Part shown: positions 10,896-22,800 of the stretch, piece by piece
Numbering within the stretch: the first letter of the stretch is position 1
Layout of the letters: each line of letters begins with the position of its first letter
From: Zancudomyces culisetae
Taxonomy: Eukaryota > Kickxellomycota > Harpellomycetes > Harpellales > Legeriomycetaceae
Length of the DNA: 39,487 nucleotides
Reading direction: 5' to 3'
NCBI GenBank assembly: GCA_001969505.1
Contig: LSSK01001441.1
Span: forward strand, 1-39,487
Program-made: the position numbers and the translations under genes
The notes under the pieces: model-generated
The model's database searches: none
The model's input: only the letters and a program-made list of their open reading frames with translations
Told to the model about the DNA's origin: nothing

Positions 10896-13800
10896 CTAGT
10901 TAATATTTGGACCAGGTTTCATTGAAAGTGACTCGGATGGTTCAGTTTCCAAAGACACACTCCCAGAGGGACTATTTTGCATCTTCTCGCCATTTTTATT
11001 CTTGAGTCGAAAACCTGGAATGTTTTTGGGTAACAAGCTCCGCGAAATCAAACCAGGCCTGTTGCTTAAAAACACAGAGTCCTGTAAAGAATATATCTTA
11101 TCGGTGGTACCTTTAGATGGGTGAAGAACTGGTGGTGAGGATGGAGATAGTTTTGAGCTATCGTTGATGTTGTATAAATCAAAATCTTTAAAAAGTAGGC
11201 CCGAACGGGTGCGTTTAGTCGGTAACAAGCCTGGCGCAGATTCTTTTGGAAGTGGGTCCGTTTCCTTATGTTCATCATATAAAAAATTGTGTGTAGTAGA
11301 GCGTGAAGCGCTTAGAGACACATCTGTTGAAGACGTCTTTTGCTTTTTCTCAGTATCCCCTTGATAGCCTCTGAATGCAGGCGGGGTTATAAGGCGAGTA
11401 AACTGGTGAGTGGGTGACGACAAAAATATAAAACTGTCTGCTGCGCTCGGTTGTCGCTCAATGGTTGGGCGTAATGGACGCTCTTGTGTCAGACTTGAAG
11501 TGCCTGGCTCCTCATTGATGGACATGGTATCAGCATTTCCAGGATAATATGCAGATCTTCTGGCTCTATCCTCATCTTCGTTGATTTGCTCAACAAGCCT
11601 TTTGTTGAAAAGAGCGTCCTTTTCATTTTTACTTGGGTATGCACCTCTGAGCTGCTTGACCTTCTCTCGGAATAGTGCACCAGTATGCTGAACAGCAGCT
11701 CCAATAAATGCCTTTTTTAGCTTCATAAGCAGTTCATAATACGATAAAACTTCATTTCTAAGTTCTATAGTGGGGGAGTTAAATTGAAAATCTGTCAAAT
11801 CGGTTATGTTTTTGCGCTTGGGTCCACGATAGGTAATTATATGTGGGTGGCCCTGCATCTTGACATGAATAAAAGTATAATTGCTTGAGGCTCGATCTTT
11901 CATTGATAGGTTTTCGTTTTTTTGTTTCTGAAGAGCAGAAGTTTTTGATTGTTGTTGTTGCTGTTGTTGATCGTGATTCTCGAGGTTTGCAGAACGGGAA
12001 GGAGCCTGTGATACACCATCAACACCAGTGGTAGACGATTTTATTGATCGGGTCTCATCAAAATCAGAAACACCCTTTTTGCCCAATGGAATAGAACCGG
12101 GCCTACCTTTAGTAATGGATGTAGCACTTGAATCAAGCGTAGAGGCGCCAGTTCCAGTAGATTTGGATTCTGCAGTGTTTTTGGTGCTAGTTTGCTGACT
12201 TTTCGCCGTGTTTGTGTACTTTGCCTCATGTTTGGGAAAGAAATACTCTATCATCATTGATCCAATGTCATACGAAAGTTGAATTCTGATGGGTGACATG
12301 TCGATTTCCAAGTTCTCAACAATGTTGATGCCCCCTACTGGTGCTAGTTGTGAATAAACAACTCTTAACATCTTGTTCTTTGAAAAATCTATAGGCTCTT
12401 TCATATTTGCTGCAAAGGGCATAATCATTTCGGGAAATTTTGAATCAGGAACCCGTGAAAGGGCGACCACAAGATCAATTTCAAACACAATGTCGTTCGA
12501 CTGGCTCGTAGTAGTTTCTATAACAGCACCAAGATTGCGTAGTTTAAGATCGCAAATAGAGTTACTATCATCGTCCAACATTCGCCAGTTGACATAAGAA
12601 AAGTTTGCAGTTATATACCGCGCAATGGATTTTGGGGGTGTCGGCAAGGGATCTTGATGCGATCTGGTAGATTTGGTTCCTAAATGGTCATCAGAAATAC
12701 TCCTATGGTTAAAAAGCCGATTGCCGTCGCTTGCAGTATCAGCTCGTCTAAGCCTATCCTGCGATTTGCGCCTGGATAGTGATTTCCAAAAAGACCAGTC
12801 GTATTTTGATTTCTTTGTCCCATATTCCTTATTTTGATCCCCAGGGATATCATCAATACTTTCATCATAATCCGCTGGTAAAGATGTATCATTGCCTGAA
12901 GTAAAGGTATTAGCTCTGCTATTAGCCTGTGTTTTAGATAGCATGGGTGGTTTATTTTGCTCTGAAAGAGTATAAGAGGCAAGTTCATTTGCAAGTTCGT
13001 TTCTATCCGAAATTTGGGAATCTGGTCGGATAATCTGAGAACTAGAGTTTGAACCCGGCGTCAACCCAGACAAATGGCGTGTGGATGAACGAGCAAGCAT
13101 TGATATCTTTTTCTGAGCGGCACTTACCAAATCCATAGTTATTCTGAGCTGATGCTCTAGAACGTTTATCTGTCTACTCAGGATCAAAACGGAACGCGCC
13201 TTATCTAAATTGGATATAACATGCTGGAAAGATTCCAGTGATAGTTGCGCGACAGTATGAAGCTGGTTGGCCTTTCCGTTTGCAATAACCACACTATTGT
13301 CATTAAAACTCGAATGTTGTAGGGAATCCTCCCATTGTTTTTGAACCCATTCCTCAATAAGCCTCTTTCTAACCCGCAACTGATCTTGCAATCTAACCAC
13401 TGTTGGCCCAGCGTTATAGATACTTGCTAGATCGGTCGATAAAATAATAGAGTTGAGTTCATCAAGATATTCCACTTTTCCTGGCTCATTATACACAAAT
13501 AGTTGGGAAATCATGTCAAAAAGTAGTCGATATTGTGCTGAAGTACTAGCAACATTAATGTGTGACATATAAACACCAACATACGTAGCCTTTCCACGGT
13601 TACTGTTGCCTGCTGCAGACGAGCCGGTGTTGGGTAAAGGTGCAGGCGATCTTTTGTTTGTTGAATTACTTTTGCCACTTTTGAGGGATTTCTTAGATGA
13701 CTTAGAGCTAGGTAGAGGTGCTGAGTCGTCCACTTTGTCTAAATTGGAATTGATACTCTCTAAAGCCTCGCTTTGCACGCAGTCTAGTTCGGCGGCGTCT

Positions 13801-16800
13801 GAACTTTCAGCAGTAGCCTTTTCACTTTGCTGATCCAAAATATCTTCGTCCTCGTGTTCAGCAGTATCTACATCTTTGATTCTATGTGGATTCACTCTGT
13901 CATACAAAATGATGGCTGAGGATCTATCAAGAAATCTAGAATATTGCTTCAGCAGTCTTCTTCCCTCAGCAAGAATCGAGGCTTTGTGGGTTTTATCATC
14001 TTTGGATGCAGAATTTTTTATTAACTCTGTTTGTGTAAATTCAGGGGTCAAGAGAATTTCGATTGGAACCCATGCAGGCCAAAGAGTGCCCGTGGTGTTC
14101 GTCAGATCTGCAACATCAGATCCATAGCTGCAGTCAATCAGATATATTGGACATTTGACAAAATCTTCCTTTTTCACAGAAAACATTTGCATATTGGTTA
14201 GCTCTGCAAGCATTCGAGTTTTGACCAGATGTTCCTCATAATTTACTTCAACTGTCGTATCTATCATACGGTTATTTGTTTTATTGCGTGAGGAGCTGAA
14301 GCCTGTTAACCGGTAGATGTTTGGTGCTTCACGACGACTGTCTTTTCCTATAGCAAAGGTCTTGCTATTGTCGTTGTCGTCCTTGTCCAACTCTTCAAAA
14401 ACAGACACAGAACCCCCCATATCTATTGAGGGAGTAGGATCTCTGGTAATTGTGGTTTCTAGAGAAGAAGCCGAACGCCCGAGTATTTCATCGGAGTATA
14501 GTTTGATCATATGTAACTGTGCCTTTTCAACAGAAGCAACTACAGCATCTACACTACTCTCATCAATTCGAAAAGACAGTTGCGAGTTTAGAAATTCAAT
14601 CAACGCGTTATATATTGGAACAAACTTGTCGATGTTATCCGCAAATATCGAAGAGTCGATATTCTTTGTATTACTATCCGTCACAAAATCAGCACCAGTA
14701 TTTTCCGACGATTGTACAGGCTCACTAAGCTCACTCGGCTTTTGAAACGAAGAATCGCTTTGAAATCTTCGGGCGTGTCGGTTCGCAAGGTCCCTAGATT
14801 TCTGCACGGTATTTTTGCCAGGTTTTGATGACGATAACGTTTCTGCTTTTATGCCTTCTTCACTCGCGTTTCTGTTGGAAAGATCACTTACAACTTTTGC
14901 TGCGGTTTGTGAAATGAAGTACTCCATTGCCAACCACGTGTCTTCATTGTAAAACAGTTTCATCGAAATGTCCCTGATTTGAGATGTCCATATTAGGTAT
15001 GCCGAATAAAGCAAAAATCGATGCCGATATTTGGACTCCAGCTCCCGTGCCTCTTTGGCTTGTGTCATTCCCGGTGTGCTTGAGCTTAAACTGTCATTAA
15101 TTTGGTCAACTAAATTTTCTGAAGTTATCTTTTCTGGGCTGATTCCCAGTAGCGACATACACCTGTTGATCAATCTTCGCCTAAAACACAGGTCATAGAT
15201 CTCCAAAGCATTTTGAGTAGTCGACTCCTCGTACTCAATATCGGCCCCGAATTCAAACGCCTCCATAAGCTTTCTTTGCCTCAGCTCATTCATTTCTATT
15301 GCCATTCCCAGCCTTTCTTTTCGTCTACATAAAAGTATTGCCTGAGTTAGCCGGGAATCTCTTAATATTTTCCGGTGATCTAAAGAGCTTTCAGTGCGCG
15401 AAGTGTTTTTTTGCTTCATTACTGAATTTTTCAACGAGTTGGTGGGTATAGTTTCTTCCTTATCTTTTGAAGTGTTATTGAGCAAATAACCCTTGCTGAG
15501 TGAGTGAGATGATGTGAATTTCTTTATATTTGTACTGCGATCTAGATCTGTACCAACTTCGGCAAGTGAAGCGCTATTCATTCGCATTTTTCCTTGATGG
15601 GATTCAACGTCATTTGATGCCAAATTTAGACTTGCGTATTGCGCGTCCAACCTTTCCGCCGTTTTTTTGGCTAGACTCTCAACTTCATCTTTAATAAAGT
15701 ACACAAGCCGTGGGGCAGTTAGAAAACATAAGACATTAGCATCGTAAAAAGTGGCATGGTTCAAGTTGAAATGTGTCGGATCTTGTAGACTTTTGAGGTT
15801 TATCCAACTTGCAAGATGTGGTTTTTCAATAAAAATCGACTCGGCACTCTTTGTCAAACGTATCCCATTGACAATGTTTCCTCCCCAGTAATCTGATTTT
15901 GAATCTGCTTCTAAACCATTATCAGAATTGACAAACACAGGTAGTCGATAAGACATTTTTATCAATCTAACGTCAATATTGTCAACGTCTGCATCAATTC
16001 TCGGAATTCCCCATTGAAATATAATTTTTTTCTTGCTGGCTTTTTCTCCGATGATTGAGCTTAAGCTAGACGAACTCGATTTGGTATTGAGGACGGTTTT
16101 CACACGCTTTTGGACTGCTAGCAGAGACGCCTGCAAAAATTTGGCCCGAGCCTTTACCTGAAATATATCCCCCTCGACTTTAGATGCCTTGATTTCGTAT
16201 GGACTACTGATATCTGAAAACCGGGAATTTGTCATTTCGTCTAAGTTTGTCATGTTTTTAAGAAGCTCTGACAACTTGAGCTGTGGATTAGTAAATATTT
16301 TCAACTCGTCAAACTCTTTAAGTCCCATTTCTTTTACCTGGCTTATTTGTAAAGAATGACAGAGCTCAAAGTCTCTGAAATCAATTCCGAGTCGAACCGA
16401 TCTTAACACCTTTCCAAACTTTATGTCCTTAGTCGAGCGCTCTGGATACATTCTACCTTTTTTCACTGGAAGATTTAGCCGTGAAGCAAATAATGACAAA
16501 TAACTCATAAAATGTTTGCTTGTAATAAGCGAAATATTTACGGATCTTTCGTCTTTAAAAGCGTTTGACATATCGGATCTTTTTACAAACGCACCAAAGT
16601 ACATATCTTGGGTACCCATATGATCTCCAAACTCACACTTGTGCAAAGGCGAAAGAAGAAAAATCCTACGGTCATGCCATCGACTTCTAGGCTTTGTGAT
16701 ACTCCTAGTGCTCTGTAGGAACGCAAAAGTTTTGATCGGTCCAGGTGTAAAAATGTCTCGATCTTTACTATCCATAGACATAAAATACTCGCTGTCCGTT

Positions 16801-19800
16801 TCCTCCCTGTCATCACCAACCGTCGCGTCATAAACATGTGAATCTCTAGGGTTCGGTGCCATATTACGCTTAGTATAATCCGGATCACCTGGACCGTCTC
16901 TACTGCCGCTGCGTTTCGCTCTGCCACCAAAATTGGGCCCAACGGACGCCATTTTTGTTGCGGTTTTAGCAGACCTTTGGGGAATGTGCCGTTCAGCGCT
17001 ATACCCACGGTAGCTCTCATTTTCATCGTCATAAGGTAATACTGGGCTCGGTTGTATTTCATTATCAGCAGAAGCTAGTGTCTTTATTCCTTTGCTTTGG
17101 CTGGTTGTAGTAAAATTGCTAAAGTCATGGATCCAGTCATTCTTAATTTCAGAGGTATTCACCCCTATATGCTCAGAGTCGTTACACTCAAATTCACGAA
17201 CTTCTTGTGGTGCCTCAGTATGTGTGGAAGTGGGAACCACTGCAGGATTAGTTGATGGCGCTGACTCGGCTTCAAATGGACTTAAAATACTGATTCCTAG
17301 GTCAATCCCACTCGATCTAAAGCCCGAATAAGCATCATACACATCTTTTAAGGCACTTGGAATATTCTCTGGGGCATGTGGAAGAATTTCCCACTTGGAA
17401 ATATAGCTCTTATACTCATTTTCAGTGCCGTTTTCCAAAGATTGCGAATTTTGACATTCATCCTTACCAATGAATGTATTTAGATGGATTCGTTCTTGAA
17501 TTTCAAATGATGTACCAAGTGATATTCTAACACCGCTATTTAGCTCGCCTAATACTTTTAAAAACATATAGTTGTTTGAAGAAAGTCTTCCAAAACGCCC
17601 AATAAAGATTTTTGACGCAGCGAGCATCTGGTGCCTTAAATTTTGAAACATTTCCTGGTCGGCTTTCAACGAATAATCTCGGTGTTTATAACCTGGGTTG
17701 TACATGACCGCAGATTTTAAAACAAGCTCTGCGTTCCTCATTTCCTCCTCGATTCCGGGGACTCCGCACAAGAATGTCCTGCACTTGATTCGAATATTCT
17801 CGCTCATCTTCGCAGCTATACCAACTTCACTCCTTGAGCCATTGCCTTGATTGATTACTATATTTTTCTTAAATATTTTACATACGCCAGATGTTTCTAA
17901 ATCACCCTCACCTATCGACAGCCTGACCCCCCCACGAAAACTAAATAGATATCCCCTATTTTCGACCGCATAATTATGCGGATCTCTGCCGCCGGGCGTA
18001 TAAAACAGTAACTCGCTAGTGTGCTCCACCGGCCTGTTCCTACCACGGCGACCAATTTTATATTCGTTGGAAAGTCTAAACGAGTCTGATGTAGCAAGTT
18101 CATCCAAGTCAACATCCACCAATAATGCGCGAAGTTGTATCTTGGCACGAGAACGAAGCTTATCCCACCAGCCTATATGCGGACTAGGTTCACCTGAGGA
18201 AGAAGATAAGCTTTCAAACCTTTGTGAAAATGATACTATAGTTGGCTGTACCCTTTGGCCCCAGCATACTATGGGCGAAGACGTTGGAAACCGACGGAGA
18301 TTAATCAAGCTAGTCAACAGTTCTCGCGTAAACTCGGACTGTGCGTGTCCATCCAGGTTTCCAGATCTAATAATATCATTTGCAGCCGCGCTTTTATCTG
18401 TAGCAGCTGTATAGATAATAAAAGATAGCCTAGAATGAATTCTTGGAAACATAAAGCTCTTTGACACAAACCACGGCAGCAAGACTGTTTTCTCTGTATC
18501 CGAGTACTCGCCTACGCTGGACAAATCGTTCAAAGTTTCCGTTGAAAGGTGTGGCGCTGGAATTTTATCCACTGTAAAGCTCGAAAGTCTCAAGGATTTC
18601 TCCAGGGCTCGTTGCTCAGAAAATATAAAACACCCCTCGACCTTCAAACCACATCTAAAGTTTCTATAACTCTGCTTTTGCCTATTTTCTATTTCGGCTT
18701 GATCCTCAGAAAAAAATGGGTCTGGTATTAGAAATAGTGGTATTGAAATGTCTCTCATTTGAACTTTGATTTCTCCGGTTTTAAGTTTCATCCTGAGGGG
18801 GATTAGCGTTGACCACAACTGATTTGGTGGTACTTCTGGATCTATACTCCTCAAGTATTGCTCGATCTGCTCAAAGCTCAAGAGCTCTGTTGGAGTTTCA
18901 AGTTCTATGCAGAATGCTCTGAGTGAGATAACACACATAGGAACCACAGGATGTTTCCAATCAATCTCGTGATATTTATAAGGAGGTTTTTCGGGCTCTT
19001 TTTCTTGTGACTCGTACATGCTCATTTTAATCGTTTCAATTTCGGTAATGCGGTATAGTTGCCTCTCATAAAACGCCGGGAGATCTGGATAGCTCACTTC
19101 ATTGATGATTTCATAGTTATCCATCGGCAACTCAGTATCAGAACATGCTTCATTATTATTATAACTATGCTCCTTTAAATCGAAACATTTATCGGTAGGG
19201 AATTTGTAAGAACCCTTGAATTTAGACAACCGTGGATTTGACCAGTGGGTTGAAACACCAGAAAAACAACTAAAAGAGCTGTTACGCGAGTGATCATCCG
19301 TATTCCGGGGGTTGGGCTTAATCATATAGTTTCTTATGGCATTTATCCAATTGCTAGACTCATACTCCAAAAGTTTTTGCATTGCGCTATATAAAAGATT
19401 CTCTTCCTGTGAATTGTTGTTGGAAGAAGTGTTTTCACCACTCAACTTATCTTTTCCTTCGGGTATAGATGTAGACTGCGGTCGCAAAGGCGTCATATGT
19501 ATATCAGTGATGCTTTTTTTAAAATCAACTCGATTGAGTTTCAAAGAATCCCTACCGCCATAGCCGCCAACTTGACTAAAGGACGATGACTCTCCAAACA
19601 CCTTATTTTTATAATCTGTGGCAGGTTTTTTTTTGGATTTAGGGTCACCGTGTAGATGATGAGCCTCCTGGTGCTTGAAACTACTCAATCCAGAGACTGA
19701 GTTTCTAAACTCAGTACGAACACGAGCTCTACGATGCTCTGTACCGCTAGAAACATCATTGGCACCACCACCTGCCTTAGGATCCACTGTTGAATGGGCT

Positions 19801-22800
19801 GATTCAAACGAGGTCATATTTTTATTCAAAGTCACACTATTCGCCATTTTTTTCTGGAAGGCCTGTATCCTTGACTGCCTACCTGCCTGTTCAATTCTAC
19901 CAACACGCATTATTCGTTGAATCGCAGTTTCAAACGGATCGTCCTGAATTATCAACGACAGCAACTTACCATTAATTTTAAATGTCGGTAGATCATCCGG
20001 TTCCCGAAGCGATTTAAGCACTAGTTTTGCTGCTGATGATTTACCTCTGTATTCTGGTATTCCAATATTTGAAATGGCGGTAAGCCCATTCATCATCTTT
20101 ATAAAGCATTTTTCCGAGTAAAAGAAGCCCTCTAAATCAATTTTTATATCATCCATCGCACTTGATACGGTTTGCAGGCACAACTTATATTTAGAAAAAA
20201 GCTGTTTAAAACTCTTTTGTAGCAGTTTTAACGAATCGATAGTACTTGACATATAATACCTATGTCCCACATTTATACTCCCTTCGTCAAACCTGAGTTC
20301 TATTATCGTATCTGTTTTGTTTGGCCTGATTCCCAGTTTTTTTTGCTTATTCATCTTGTACATGGCGCTTGGAAAAATGAGATTCAGTATTGGATTTGAA
20401 AGCATAAACAATGGTGACACCTCCCCATCCGTGCCAAGTATCCCGACGCATGGCGCTTTCAACGATATCCTAGTAGCTACATTTGGTCGAGACTTATCCA
20501 CACAAATGTTCATCAATACGTTTGGTGCACTTAACCTCAAAAACATATTGCTTCCTGACTTTCTTGAATTGATTAGCTTTCTGGTACTAGATTCATGTGA
20601 TTTTGGTTGCGAAAACTCGCACACAAGCACAAATTCATTGAACTTGAACGACATCTTCATCTTGGATAATTTTTCTTTTGTGTTTTTCTTCTCTGCCTTA
20701 CCAAAAAACCTCTCGGAAAAGCGAGAGAGCCTCCCACTAATTCCAATGTGGGTCATTACCAACATCAACCTATACAAACTCACCGTTGAGATTCTTATTT
20801 GAAAGGTATCTGCTTCAAAGTTTCCAACTCTTTTTGTAGAATCATTTTTTGTGTTGTTTTTAACTTTCCAAGACACACTTCCACTGAATTGAGTCAAAAA
20901 TAATATTTGTTCTGGAAAATGTACATCCTTTGCAGCGAATTCTGTAAAGTCAGAAAATTCGCCACCACCATTTTTATTCATACGCGGGGTACAAGCAAAA
21001 GTATTCATCAAAAACTGAGAGAATCCAACCTTTAGATTTGTATTACTTTGCAATTTCTTTTTTTCTTTTCTAAAAACTAGATTAGCTTTACGCAAACACA
21101 CATTAACCCCATGTTCTACCTGATCGATAACTGGATTTTCACAATCGCTGGCTGAAACCGAAGCCCTTACCTCATCAATCACAGTGTCGATTTTCAAAGT
21201 GAAGTCCATCCCACGATTCGTCTTTTCAGCACCTTTGATGTCGATATCCTTGTTATCATTGAAAAAAGAATAAGAAGCTGTATTTGCTCTGCTATTTCTG
21301 CCGTTCAAGCCTTTCGCTTTCTCATAAGATAAGCTAGTTCTAGAGGTAGAGTTGAACATTGTACCGTTCGCATTGCCCTTACTAACTATATTCATTCCAT
21401 TTATCCACAAAGGCAACCACTTCATTATAAAACGCAACTCGTTTGCAAAAATTGATGCGACCAAAACGCCTATATTTATTTTAAAGTCGGACTCGATAGC
21501 TGACCTAAACAGCTGTGAGTTACAAGAATTACAGCCTAGTTTGCCGTTAATGGAACCATTGTATTGTATACCATTATTTCCCACGATTACTCTACTGTTT
21601 ATATGTGCGGGATTACTCTTTACATCGACACAATCTTTTCCATTCAGGCTAATCTGTACGGGAGAAAGTTCACCACTCACTCTGCCTTCAAAACTAAGAC
21701 AGGATATATTCTTTATATTCGACCCTTCGTTTACCAAATAAAAAACTGCATTGGAATATGCTTTGGGTATCACAATCTTTACAAAATTAGGTTTTAGCTC
21801 CTTATCTTTCAATTGTAGGGTTGTAAATGTAGGAGTTAATTCTGCACTAATCTTGTTTACATCGACATTTAAATTTATCTTTTTGAAAAAGCTACTTATA
21901 GCCCATTTGATTGTAATCCACCTTTGAGCTTCCTTTTTGTATGAACGCTCCTTTTGTCCCTTTTCAATAGCCGATTCTTTTGTTGTAGTTGTATTTGTTG
22001 GTATTTGTGTCGTTGTAGATGCCAAAGCAGCCAGAACATCTTCATCATACAAATTCTGGTACAAATACGAAAACCTGTTGCGTAAATTAGCGTGGGACAT
22101 TTTTGACACGAATTCCATTTCGTTTTTGAGTAATGCTAGATAGCCTTTGCACATATTTAAAGCATTTAAACACGCTGAAACAAAGTGAACGTCTACGGCT
22201 AGTGAAGAATCGCCTATACGAGCACTGATTACTGGCTTTGATGTTAGTTGCTCGTTTGAGCTGGTATCTATTCTTATCGGAAGTGTGATTCCAACTTTAC
22301 AGCCGCTGTTTACAAAGCCATTCTGTAATCTTGGTGATCCAGGAGTGCCGTTTTCACTAGAAACCTCTCCTTGCCCAATGACATAAATAGTGAGAGGACC
22401 TGTTTCAATGAAAAAGTCAAGCTGTACGCCGATTTTTAGATCTTTTTCGTATTCAGATAGGCACTTTATCGCAGGCGTAAATGTACTTCCGCTACCACCA
22501 TGATGGGTATATATAGTACTCTTGCTCCTATCATTGGTTGAACACTTTTTAGGTAATGTTTTGCTTTTGGACTCATTAGCAGGTGTAGAACCTTTTGATC
22601 CTGGTGCCACAGTTATTCCGTCTGCTTCCGTCTTAACAGTGATTACTTCTTTTAATTTTTTATAGCTAAAGCTGCATGAAATATCACGTTGTGTCAGATT
22701 TAGTACGTCTTCATAACTCGCCTCTTTTTTTAAATTTCTTTCTGTTCCTTCCCTTGTGATCAACGAAAATTCGTTAATTATGAACTGTATACAAAAGTTG

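Noticed and set aside
14317-14745. 142-codon plus-strand frame inside the Fmp27-like gene
   Set aside because: It is antisense to a conserved long coding sequence, as are the frames at 20317-20802, 18019-18414 and others. Such frames arise from codon bias of the real gene.
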